DNA of 64,000 nt from the NCBI GenBank assembly GCA_024516035.1, contig CM044955.1:41390556-41454555 (forward strand), read 5' to 3'. Positions 10,524 through 22,700 of this stretch are shown here, one piece after another. This stretch comes from Bactericera cockerelli (lineage: Eukaryota > Arthropoda > Insecta > Hemiptera > Triozidae). Numbering within the stretch: position 1 is the first letter of the stretch; every line of letters starts with the position of its first letter. Under the pieces are notes generated by a model that was given only the letters and a program-made list of their open reading frames with translations, ran no database searches and was not told where the DNA came from. A program made the position numbers and the translations under genes.

Positions 10524-12658
10524 TCAATTATTATCTTCTCTGGCAGCACTAACTCCTGAGTTTTCATTCATGCTGCCTTCGTAAGCTGTCTCTAAAGCTG
10601 CAGATATAAGTCGCAAATCCTCTTCAATCACTTTGGCCCAATTCTCAACATCACCTATTTCTTTGAGGGCACTGTTGAAATTGTCTACCAGGGAAAGCCA
10701 CTGCTGTGTTTGTTTTGAGAAGAGCAGAGCATTTGTATGCAGTTGCTTGGCTTCAGCATCTAGTTTCTTCTGGTTCAGATATGCTTGAGCTACTCTGTTG
10801 AAAGTGAAGGAATTTTTTATTTATAATTAGTGGGTGTATATTTTCTTATTTTTCCTGTTGCTGTCTGTCTCTCTCTCTCTCTTTTTACTATGTCACCTCT
10901 TTGGCTCTTCAGGAGTGCATTAATTTTACACAGAGTTTATCAACCGACCTCTGTAGCTTGATCGATAAGGCGGCGGGCTTGTAACCTGGAAGTCGGTGGT
11001 TCAAGTCCGGGTTTCAGCGTAAATTTAGTAAAGCGAGTTTGAGTAGTTGTGACATCACAAAAGTGATCAACACAAATATGATAACATTAAAAAAAAAAAA
11101 AAAAATCCAAGCTGGGTAGACTTTTTCAACTCTATAGTTTGGGTGTCTACTCATACCTTGTGGATAGATGATTAGCTGCTAGTGAGTGAGTTACAAATTT
11201 GTGACATCATTAACTCTTTGCGGCACAGCTCGGATTTTTTTGAATAACCTTTCCGGCACGGTGGTCCCCAGAAAGACCACTTGGAAAATGTACCTTACTG
11301 CACGGTGGTCCATATGAGAACTGTCTTTAGTATCGTCTCAGCACGCTTCACTCAGCCAGGGACCACTCAAGCTTCTTCCTATTGGATAAAAGTTTTTGGC
11401 TGTAGTCGGACATTGTCGTAGCTTTCACAGGGCACAACAAGTCAGGAGGGCCCGTGCAGTAAGGGTCAGATTTATGTGGTCCTCCTTGGGACCACCGTGC
11501 CGCAAAGAGTTAAAGGTGCTGTGAGCTATGAATAGGTACTGACAAAACATAATATGTCTTCAATGTGAAGAAAGTAAGTAACATGAGATGTTGTGATTCA
11601 CACTGAAATTGAAAGTAATTAAATTTTTACCTATTACATACCTAATAACCCTGTTTATAGGAAAATCCTATTCTAAGAAAATACAGACACTTGACAATTT
11701 TAGTAACTTATTTTGACTTTATTTTATAAATATACTTACTACCTACTAGAGTAAATTTTAATTGATACAGGAACTCTTACCCCACATTTAGGTGATCAAC
11801 CAATGCTTGGGTCAGATCATTGGCTGCTCCTAATGCTTCTTTTCTTCTGACCTCTGCAATAAAGTAAATAAACCAGAATGGGTGAGGTTACTGTGGGTAA
11901 CTTGTGCAAATGAAAGGTAAATCACCTCTATTCTGAAATCTGCTTAGGACAGTAACCTTTTAAGAAAGGATAATGTAGCAACATACAGGATGTTGAATAG
12001 TAGAATGTAGTCAAATTAAAATGATAATATTTTTTTTTTTGAAGAAACTGCACGCAGTGTTTCATTGGCTCAGAAATTCTCATGAATAAATGACGAGTCC
12101 AAAAGGGTATATACAGAAGTGTTGTCCATTTCTGCAGATCCCCAGTTGACGCTCATCAAGTTATGTTGGACTCGCCTGCTAGTCAGGTGCCTACCAACTA
12201 AAACCTTCCAAATCAGACTGCGTGCAAGAAACAGTACCCAGAACCGCGTTAGCAATACTTCAGGAAAATGATAATATTAGATAACTTCAAAGGTCCAGCC
12301 CTTGATAAAGAAACAGTTAAGCTGATGATATTCATACACTACAAATCATTGGTTTTTTTTGCTCACTTTGTAATCATGTTCATTTAAAACAGAAAGTATA
12401 GTTAGTGCTGGGTAAAATATGCTACCAGTCAATACAAACATCCTTATTTTTTTTATTTATAAGAAAAAAATGGTCAAAATGGATTCAGAAATCTTTTGGG
12501 TGCAATTCTTAATATTATACTTTTGTATTTATGGGGGTTGCTTCTGCACTGTGTTAGCAAAATTAACACTTCAAAACATAGGAGAACATCAATTTACCTT
12601 GCTCTTCTTTACGGGCTGCTTGCTTGGATTGGTGCTCTTTAAGGATAGATGACAACAT
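10524..12658 (-). CDS. BLOC1S1: BLOC1S1 (BLOC-1 subunit 1, GCN5L1-like)
   Basis: Complete small gene in three exons on the minus strand: 12598-12658, 11781-11853 and 10524-10794, with GT/AG borders and matching phases. The product is about 134 aa and follows the BLOC1S1 family from its first residue: MLSSILKEHQSKQAARKE, then EALGAANDLTQALVDHLNVG, VAQAYLNQKKLD, FSKQTQQWL and NFNSALKEIGDVENWAKVIE. The family works in BLOC-1 and BORC, which control lysosome-related organelle formation and lysosome positioning; the GCN5L1 form is also linked to mitochondrial acetylation. Helical and probably coiled-coil throughout, with no signal peptide or membrane segment. The intron between exons 2 and 3 holds a tRNA-SINE and a TTAA-flanked MITE. 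It lies tail to tail with GART. Confidence 0.94.
10944..11104 (+). mobile_element. tRNA-derived SINE, family C
   Basis: tRNA-like head with A-box (TAGCTTGATCGATAAGG) and B-box (GGTGGTTCAAGTCCGGG), body with GTAAAGCGAGTTTGAGTAGT and GACATCACAAAAGTGATCAA, and an A-rich tail at 11090-11104. Inverted or partial copies are near 5385-5495, 15050-15160, 29385-29480, 35930-35990 and 58230-58310. Confidence 0.75.
11210..11513. mobile_element. TTAA-flanked MITE, piggyBac-like ends
   Basis: A 296-bp element (11214-11509) lies between two TTAA tetranucleotides (11210-11213 and 11510-11513). Its ends are inverted copies: CTCTTTGCGGCAC on the left, GTGCCGCAAAGAG on the right. TTAA target duplications are the mark of the piggyBac superfamily. 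Inside are internal repeats of GGTGGTCC/GGACCACC. No ORF. Confidence 0.75.
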
Positions 12659-15600
12659 GATAGTGACAAGTTTTAGGGGACCAACAGTATCACAATGGAA
12701 CTAATAACTCCTCAAAACCATATCGGAATACATCTGAAATAAAACCAAATTTTAATAGAACAAAATGGTGAACAGAACACCCAAATTGGTCAAACTGTTC
12801 AGTAGATATTGCATGACTAAGATACCTCTTTATTAGGGCATGAACGGGGTCAGTACCCAGTATCCTTTAATTTCTGATTTGAAATGGATAGTCAGGATGG
12901 GAATTTCAACCTCCATTAGCTGGGAATCATACCAGCTACCCATTAACCTCACCCAGCCTCGGTAGGGCCGAAAATGACAGCCTCCTGTGTTTGGAGGGAA
13001 CAGAATTTTCTTCTAAAAGTCTGCCCAACCGGGAATCGAGGTCGGGATCTCTGCACTACCCAAGAAAACTTAATAAACTCACCCACCCTGAGTTGGGCGA
13101 TTGGGCTTAGGGCTACTTGGTTTGTAGTGTTTTTGAATTTGAATATTTTGAATCTTCCCCCTCAATAATCACAGATATTTTCAGAAAATAAAAGCAAACA
13201 GATTTTTTCAAGATATTAAGATCACGGAGGATAGAGATGTGGCCGAAGTTTTCGAATATTAAAAATAGTGAGTGTTGAAATCAAGTTTGAATTGCATGGC
13301 ATCTAACAAGCAAAAGATCTGGGTTCGAATCCCATTCTATGAGTTTTCAATTTCCCCTACATGCATTGTCTTATGAGAAGTCAGCATGTACGACTGTACG
13401 TAGGTGACCCAGATGCAAATTCCGACGGGGTATTTTTTTACTTTCCTTATCCTATAATAAGGAAAGTATTGTATTCGTCGAAAATTTGACCTACCCAGTT
13501 TTTCACATTTCTGGACGAATCATAGCCTCAGGATACCAAAAAAGTTGTTTTCAGCCATTGGTCCGTGCGTCTGTCTGTCTGTCTGTAAACAGGATATCTC
13601 AAGAACGGTAAGAGCTAGAGACTTGAAATTTGGTATGCAAATCAATTTTATACACCAGACGAACCACGAAACTTTTGGTTGAAATCGGCCGTAAATTGCG
13701 GCCGCAGGGCCGCAAATATTGGCCGCAAGCGCCGCTTCTATGAATTGGTTAAAGATACAAAAAAATTTACAGAACAACATTTTCTTAGATTAAAAAAATA
13801 ATGGGGGTCTCTTCTTATCATTTTTTTGATATCTTGAACTTTTTGGACCTCGGCCCCAATTTACCGGTATTTTGGGGGGGACCCGCTCAGACTAACTTTT
13901 TTATTATTCATCCTAGATGGGGATTGTGACATATCAAATCCAATGACTTTGAGGTGCTGATTACGAATTTGGTTTTGATTTTTAGCTCACTGTTACCTTT
14001 GAGTCACCAGTGGCTTTTGGTCCTGTTTCCATTCCTAATATGATAAGGAAAGTCGTGTGATGTTTACACCAGATTTTTTTATTTTGTCTGTGCGTTTGAA
14101 TAATATCTCAGGTTACATACTTAATAGTGTCAACATCAAATTAGGCCCGCCACTGGTTGCTAGATCAATTAAATCAGACAAATTTATCTAGGGAATTTGG
14201 GGGTTTTCTGTGGTCAACTCTCATACATTATTTATGATATCTTCAACCATTGAACCAAAAAACGCCATAAGCTACCGAAAATGTGGTTTTACTTACTTGA
14301 TTATTTTAAGACGCAAGATGTAACAAGCACATTGTGAACCAAGGAGTGAGGTTAAAACCTGTGGCTTTCTTTCTCTTTTATATAACCCCAATTTTAGAAC
14401 AGTTTTACGTGGAGTTAAATAAAAATGATATAAAATTATGTATCACAAAAATCACCCTAATCGTCGATGAATTTTAAAATTATGTATGGTGCAGCGGTGT
14501 GTGAATTGTTCTGATTTGTCTGTTTGTTTGTGGTGGCTTGTACGTTTAGAAGTACATACAAGCTAGTTGTGTGTAAATGACGCAAAGCTTTTTTGTATGG
14601 CGGTAAATAGGGGTTGGGTGGAAGAGATTGCCGCAGGCAATAACCCCGCCCTTTAGTTACGTATTGTATACTTTGTTCTTCTAATAAAGCTTTATACAAT
14701 AAAAAAGCCATAAAACATGATTTATCAAGAAATGACCCGAACTATAAAATGGATTTCAAAATATCTTGGGTATTTTTCATCAGTAATTTCAAAGAATGTA
14801 TTTTATGAGATAAGCTAGCCTCTGGAGGGAATCGAATCCGCATTCAAAGGGTCAAGCGCAGGACCCTCATCTCAATTCTCAGCTTACTATGCTTTGGTTC
14901 AGTGTTACAGTGGCAAAATCATGGTATGGATATTGAATCCTGGCGAGGTCGGAAAAATGAAATACCTCGTAAGGAAAAATGAGTTATTTATAATGAAGTG
15001 ACCCATGGAGGCACAATGTGCGAGTTCACCGTGCAAATGATGGGATGGGAATCATGATGTCACAATTACTCAAACTTTGATTTACTTAATATTAGCTGAA
15101 CTTGGGAATTAAGACACCGACCTCCGGTTAACAATCAAGCTACTGAGGTCGGTTGATTTTATAAGTTAAGTAGATTTAAGATAGGTACAAACAAACAAAA
15201 TATGGAATAAAAACAAATTTTTAATATACAAAAAAAATCAACTTTTGCCACTTATATTTTTCATCGTTGGTTGATCTACAACAAAACAAAATTAATTCTA
15301 CATAGGTACTTACACATCTAAAATTAAAATGGCAGAACGTAAAAAAAAGTTAAGAATTTAAAAATAATCAATCACAAAGCAGATGATGATCTAAAGATAG
15401 TTCAAAATTCCCGGTAAATAATTTACTTTTACAAGGAGAGTCTGATACATTTCAGAAAATACTCTTCAATGCAAAACTAGTGCGTTAACGTTATAATACT
15501 TCAGAAGTAGAGTAGACCTGAGATGTGTCTGTATAAACTTCTAAAAAAGTTGTCAGAAACGAAATTTCAAGACAGTATAGCATCAAAAAATCACTGCTGT

Positions 15601-16480
15601 TTTTAAAAAAGCAGCAGTTAACCAACACATAAACCTTTTTAATGTAGAACGTAAAAAGGCATTGAACGTTTAAATAATAAGGTCTTTATGAAAGAAGTGG
15701 ATACTGAGGATTCACTAAAACTTGTAATTGCTTTTGCTCTTCTAAGAATGAAAATTAAATGTACAAATGGAAGCTCGAAATCATCAAGTAACGAACGAGT
15801 TACATAAATCGAACACATAAAAACAATAAGAATAGGAATGACAGAGTAAAAAGAAAAATCAGTGTCTAGTTGGTAGGTATGATAAACATTCATCACACAA
15901 TTATCAGATAATTTTGTGACGGTAAAAAGTTGGTTCATGAGGGAAGCATGTGTTCAGGTTCCAGTCATTTGATTGGTTAAGAACATATTAAAATCATAGG
16001 GTTTACTTGATTGGGGTTCCTTAATACGTTAGGGTTCTGCTAACTATGTGAGGTTCACAATAAGTTCGTAAGCTGTGTTTTCAGATGCCATTAAATTCTT
16101 GTACTATTTCCTACTAAATAAACATAAAATTTCATGTACAAGTGTAGTGATTGTGCTTTTCAGAAGTAAATCTGATTTATTTATTCTGTCAGTTTAATTA
16201 AATGACAGATTCAACAATACAGATCTTTTTCAGGCTCCAGTATGTATGTACACTTTTTTTCAAGTACAGTTTAGACAAGGTTTTCAACTTAGCCTATTGA
16301 GTATGACATAAAACATCCTAGTGAATAATGATCAATAGAGCATTACTAGTATAAATTTTCGTGATTATATTTATGTTGTATAATTGAGGTACAATGAGGA
16401 CTTTAAATGCTCTCTTTTAATTTGATGCCCAGTGCAATTTCGTGCATTTCAAATACAGTGTTCTGTTTGTAGCTATTTAC
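12659..16480. other. Intergenic region between BLOC1S1 and the membrane-protein gene
   Basis: No convincing exon. Contains a diverged 5S-SINE-like piece near 12880-13000, the dispersed repeat at 13433-14080, a repeat end near 14580-14660 (GGGGTTGGGTGGAAGAGATTG, found inverted at about 61515-61565), and a family C SINE fragment near 15050-15160. The remainder is AT-rich single-copy-looking sequence. Confidence 0.6.
13433..14080. mobile_element. Dispersed repeat with a palindromic end, unclassified
   Basis: Starts with ACTTTCCTTATCCTATAATA and an inverted AAGGAAAGT. It continues through a run of CTGT (GTCTGTCTGTCTGTCTGT) and AACAGGATATCTCAAGAACG, and ends with GATAAGGAAAGTCGTGTGAT and TTACACCAGATTTTTTTATT. 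The last ~100 bases recur at about 33540-33640 (GAGTCACCAGTGGC ... TTACACCAGATTTTTTTG), so it is a dispersed element. No ORF of note. Confidence 0.6.
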
Positions 16481-16489
16481 AACAATGAA

Positions 16490-16535
16490 ATTACTGGGTG
16501 GCTAGACTGATCATCTTATGAGAGAGCCACGATGA
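16490..16535 (-). pseudogene. Duplicated end of the last exon of the membrane-protein gene
   Basis: On the minus strand this encodes SWLSHKMISLATQ and a stop, nearly the same as the real C-terminus SWLSHKLTGLATQ at 16766-16807. It lies about 275 bases downstream. The following bases (GATCACCATG and AAAAGTCT words) also recur, so a segment of the last exon and 3' flank was duplicated in tandem. No acceptor was identified, so it is probably part of the 3' UTR. Confidence 0.6.
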
Positions 16536-16765
16536 AATAATTGATGTAGAGGTGGTAAAAGTCTTCAATACTCATTAGATCACCATGTCGTACACAGATC
16601 AGTGCGATCGATCTTATAGGTTACCAGAGAGGTCAACTAATCAGAAGCAATGACAAAGTACAACAACGGAAATTGATTGTTGTGAAGGTGGGACCAAAAG
16701 TCTCGGGTGCTGACTAGATCACCATGGTATTGGATCAGTATAGGTGGAGCAGGGCGGGCAGCTTC

Positions 16766-19700
16766 TTACTGGGTGGCTAGACCAGTCAGCTTATGAGAGA
16801 GCCACGAGACAGAACTAGACACGTACTCCTGAGCGACACTAGCACCTTGAATAGCCAACTTCTGTAGATTCTCAGGGGAGTACTCACCTCTGCGGAGTCA
16901 AGGAAACAGAGAGAAGGAGAGAGTTTGTCAGTAAAAAATAATACACAGAAATATTTACCTGCAAAGCAAAATATAACCTGACGAAACAAAAACATGGAGA
17001 AGACGGGCATAAGCAGTCTTGGGTTCTACTTCATTGGTTGTAGATGTGATTTTGTGGGTATCCCTAGTTCTTTTTAAGATGAGTGTTTAGAACCTTCTTT
17101 ATTTCGTTGCCATGAAACAACAACTACTTCAGACGCATGTGGTCTGTGTTGCAGGTTGTCCATCCCCTAGTATGCATCCCCCTCTGATTCTCGCCCATTG
17201 GATGACACGGTACTTCCAATTTACGTGCTGGATCAACACAAGTGCACCAGAAAGTATCCCTTACAAACAACTGTAACCAATTTTTTCTTCTCCAAATGAA
17301 TAAAAAAAATCGTTGGCTTAAAACTCCCATTTCCAATGACAGTAAGTCTGTCCCGGTAGCTCAGTGGTAAAGGCGGCACTCTGTGAATCCAGAGTTTCCA
17401 GAGGTCGTGGGTTCGAAACCCATCCGGGACATGACAAGTTATCATCTCATTTGGGATTTTTACCACATAATAATATGTCTTGGGCTTACTGCTGGAATAA
17501 TGGGACTTTAATAGTCTTAATCGGGCAGTATAAATAAGGCGATATTATTATTATTATTATTATAAGGCGATATTATTATTATTATAAGGCGTATATTATT
17601 ATTATTATAAGGCGATATTATATTCCTAATCCCACAAAAACTACACTTACACAAACACGTTATTCTGCAGATAGTCGAAGGTTTGAGCGAAGACCTGCCG
17701 CATGTGTCGGTAGCCCACAGTTAGGAGGGCCAGGGTCTGAGCTGCCAGGTATTGAACCAGCTCCAGGAGTACCTGCCACGCCCTCTGAGCAGAGGCCCGC
17801 GACCTCTCTGTGATGCCTGGGTACTGGGCTTCGATCTGGGGTAGAGAAGAAAATAGTTTTGTAATAGTTTTATTATTTTTCAAAATTTTTTATGTTCACG
17901 CTTCCTATTAATAAAGTATACAAAGTTTTTTTGGTAAGATTTTCAGGATCACTTTTAAATTATATTATGTGTTGAATTTTAAATATCATCTATTGTCTTA
18001 TACGGGCACAATTGAACAATTAAAAGCTAGGCAACACGCCTTCAATCTGATTAAACATCACATGGGTCAAGGATAATGTCCACTTTACAGTTTTATGAAT
18101 CACAAACGTCTAACACCTGTCTTACAGGCCAATATGGAATAAATTAAAAGGAAACATGCCTCAGTCATTGCCAATACAGCGTATGTCAGTCATAAATTAC
18201 GTTGTTTAGATTAAATCTAATTTTTTAATAATTCGGCCCTTAATCTCGCATGATTAGTACTTGGATGGTAAGAGAATTTATGGTTTAAGATTTAGCCAAT
18301 AATACTTATTGTATACATGTAATTTAGATTGAGATCTTTATTTTCTGTATATAAAACTCAAATCTGTGCGTGTCTGACTGGCTGGCTGACTATGTCCTCT
18401 TAATTTTGTCTATTTACAATACCACAGCCCAACGGTAAGAGATAGCAAAACTTTCAAGAGAGTTGACCCCCCCTAAACCACCGTCAAACTATTTCTATTA
18501 TACCATTTTCCAGATATAGGGACTGCCGTCAACGAGGTGGTTCATATGAAACGTTCACAACACAAAGACGAGAGATAAATTTCTTCTTTTGAAGCACGAA
18601 TTTCGAGTCGTGGGTGGTGTGTGTGTGTGGTGTGGTGTGTTTGATGGGCTGGCAAAGCGGCGGGTGTGTGGGAAAACTAATTAATAAAAAAGAAAGGTTG
18701 CCCAAGATTTTGGACTCGTAACTTATAATTCACCCCGGAGTAGGTTAAACCGCCTCACCATGACCCACAATATACTTGAATTACTTACAGCTTCGTGCAG
18801 TAGAGGCAGCTTGACAGCCACATACTTGACGGAGCTTACGACAGCGTTCACCACCACATTGCTGAATATGATGAGCAGGTTCTTCATGAGTACCAGGTAA
18901 GGCTTGATGTAGTCCACGCCTTGCTTCATAAACGTGGGTCCATTCTTTGCAAACCACCTGGAAATGGTAAAGAACCGCAGTTGAGATTCTGCACCAATTT
19001 AATCATGTGCAAGAACAAGGCTGTCCAATCGATTTTATATGCGGGCCATATTTTACAATACCAATACAACAACAACCATCATAATATAATAAAATGCTTT
19101 TTTTTTACATTAAGGGAAAGCACAATTAAAATAGTCGCAGGCGACATTTTTTGAAACTCTGTGTAGAACTTTAGATTATTTTGATTTAAAAAAAAAAAAA
19201 ATAGACAATGTAAATGATTTATTTTATTAACACAGTTGGGGAGACTTGTACTATGTAGAATGTCGCAAATGATTTTAAAACTGCAGGATATAGAATTAAT
19301 GTCACCTTTGTCAGTTGTAGTGAGTTACTGATGCCAGTTTAAGTTTGTACAATGTACATTACATGTATAATTGTATGTATATATTTTAAATTTAGGTTTA
19401 AGGTCGCTTTAAACAGCATGGTCATATCACAACGGGGGTGTTACCCTCCATTCGCAGGAAACTCACAATCCTGCTACCCATATTAACCTCACCCAGCCTA
19501 GGTTGGTCAGGAATGCCAGCATCACGAAGTCTTTACCTCGCTGGACGTTGCTTAATTTCGGTTATCCTACGAGAACCGGTGCATTCAACGCGCTATCGAC
19601 GCTGGTATGTACATATTGTCTTTATTAAGAACTAACAGCTTAGGCCGCGAGTATCTTATACTTTGGTCCAATTATTTTTTCTTATTCTTTACTTAACATT

Positions 19701-22700
19701 TAGTCCATGTATATTTGAATATGCAATAACTGTCGAATTTGTTAATGCGTAGATTTAGGGGTCTATTTTTGGTCCCATAATAGGCTTCTTTTAAACTGGT
19801 GTGGGTTATGACCCTACAGCCAAAACCCTAACTTTGAATAAAACTGTACAGTAAAGTGGCCCATTCAGAAAGTTAGCCAGTAGCCCAATATAATCGTGAG
19901 ATTTGCTTAAGCCAAGAAAAAGTGGCTCATTTTGTCATTATACAATAGCTTTTTATGATTTTTTTTTAGAGTTCTACGTACCTATTTATGATTGTGATTT
20001 TTTTGAGTTGTAAGTATCAAAGGGAAAACAACATTTTTAACATCTGTAATTTGTCCTTTGTTGAATGTCGCACTAAAATAGTACTTACATTGAAGCATTG
20101 GCATACTGAACTTTAGCCCTGACCGAGAGCTGTTCGTATGTTTTCAGTACACCGGCATCTTCTAAAGCTCTACCCGTTTGGGACTTGTGGAAGCTCCCGT
20201 GTAGGCTGATGTCGTAGGCAACAAACGCTGACAGCGCCATGAGGAGACTAGAATGAGCCATCGGAATGGTGAAGATTGCCTCACTGTCATTTTCGATACT
20301 ATTGTCTGAAAGAAACAGAATGAAATTGGTTAAGTAATTTATTATTTTTCTGGTTAGTTTCAAGTCCAGCAGAGACTTCCTAGAAAAGAAGAAAAACTCA
20401 AGAGTTTGGCATGCCACATGATTTAGGAGACGTTAATTCAAAAAGAGACAATCACAAAGACTTATTTCTACTTTTTTTAACGAGGGTGTCGTATATGGCC
20501 AACATGCTCATATGACGACTCCCAAGGTAATAATAATAATCTAGTAATAGTGAATTTCAAGGGCGACCTTGATTTTTTTCTCAAGTGAGGCCCGTGAATT
20601 CTCTAGTATTTATTACACATCCTTAGTTATGAGATATTTGAGGTGAGACATTTGGTCACAACTCTATATCGATTTTTAAAATCCTCACTGTAAATAAAAC
20701 TTATTAAATTGGTAATGTAAGTTCATAGATGGATTGAAAACGTTTCAGCCATGGAAAACAGCACAAATAATTTTACAAATAGGGTAATTTAAATTCCAAG
20801 TAAGAAGTTTGAGGATTGAACACAACAGACGAAACTTTTTTTGAAGAACATGAAGTTATTGTTGAGTTTTATTTTGTGTTTCAATTTCGTCCCCGTCAGT
20901 GAACAAAATGTGTTGGAATACATCATGTCCATCTATTCAGAAATATTTCAGCCCAGCGTTAAAGGAAAAGAAAAACAGAAAACTAAAAATAAATCGAAGG
21001 AAAAAACAAAAGAAACAGCAAAACCAAATATGGAAAATGTAAATCCGAGACTCAAGACCATTTTTGGCATTCTTCAGAGTCATAATATTAATCCACAGTC
21101 TACCGTCAATGATATCAATCCAAACATAAAAGAAGAAATAGTTCATGTTCTAGAAATCAATAGAAACCTAGATGATGTCTTTATTATAGACGAAACCCTC
21201 ACACAACAGAAAGCTATCATCCACTATCAACTGTTTGGACAAACGTTTCAAATATTGATTCAATACAGTGGCCATTTAGCAAAACTATATTTTAACAATA
21301 TGATGAAATGTGTGAAGTGCTACGTACAAGATGGCAAAGCCTGGACCGTCTTTGTTATGAAGCATGATTTCGGTGACATAAATGATGGTAAAATCAAAGA
21401 AAAGTTACAGAATGATATTTTTATTACACTTGAATACAATGACCACGTGGAAGACAAAAGAATGCGAGAGAATGATGGCAAGTATGACGGATACTTATAT
21501 TCGCGAAAAAATGAATTTGATTCACTCTTTTCGATAGAAATAGAGCTAGTTAAGTTATTTAAAGACAAAGTAACACTGCCACCAAAACACAGGAAAGATA
21601 TGATCCCAGAAGAGAAAGGGTTGGTGTCTGATATATGGAATATCCCTGAGAATGGGAGTGTCGTGAGTGGAATACTTGACACTCGAAAAAAAAATAAAGT
21701 GATCAATTTGATTCAAACCTGGCACAAAGAAATGAGGCAGAATACAATACCTGACATCAAAATTGAAGCAGAAGAACCAAACAAGCAAGATACAAAAAGT
21801 GAGAAAAGTGCCAAAGGGAAGGTTAGGAAGCCCAAGAAGGCAGACACAGAAAACATAGAAGATACAAAAATTCCATTAGAAATAAAAATGAAGGGGGCTA
21901 ACTTACTAGCTGAGTCTTCATGGTTTTCCACATCAAATCCTGAAGGTCAACACTTTGGTGTGCTTTTGAGGTCAAAAGATGCATTGACACCTGATATCGT
22001 ATCCCAAATTAGACCAATTATCTTAAATTTAGGTACCCTTTATAGTTTGCCAATGGAATTGTTAAACAAGCATGGAGTAACGAGAATTTACACCATAGTT
22101 GAGTTTGAACATCCTCTTACAAATTTACAAACAATACCTCAGAAGGTATCAAAAAATGTAGATTTGAATTATTTTACAATGATATTTTTCGAAGATATCA
22201 TAAACTATCAACGATTTTTTTCTGCATTTCATTTGAAGCACATGATTATCCAGGTAATTGGTGAAATAGAGAAAGAAAAGAAAAACGAAGAGCCCCCAAA
22301 AGAAGAGAAGATCCCTGAAATCATTGAATTACCTTCTCAAGACGAAAAGTTAAAAATTAAAAAAAATAACAAGTCAAAAAGCAAGAAAAAATCGAAAAAA
22401 GAAAACCAAGAAGATGATGCTGAACCAAATACTAAATCAATATATGGTTCTAAAGAATATCTTGCTGAAACAAATAAAGATAAAGATATTCCTCACTTGG
22501 GTTTCATAGATTTAGCTGAAAATGATCAAAATGGCCACGTGTCTAAAGAAGAACCTAAAAAAGCTCAACTTTCTGAAAATATTATTATGAGCGAAAACGA
22601 TAATGTAATTCTGATCCGAATATGTTTGTTTCGTATAGATCTAAACAGACTCGTCAAATTGAACCATTTTCACCGTATAAGAGAAACTCTTCAGCTATCA

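Noticed and set aside
17349..17432. A true tRNA gene
   Set aside because: The acceptor stem pairs well, but the anticodon loop and variable region are abnormal and the sequence continues into a SINE body shared with other copies.
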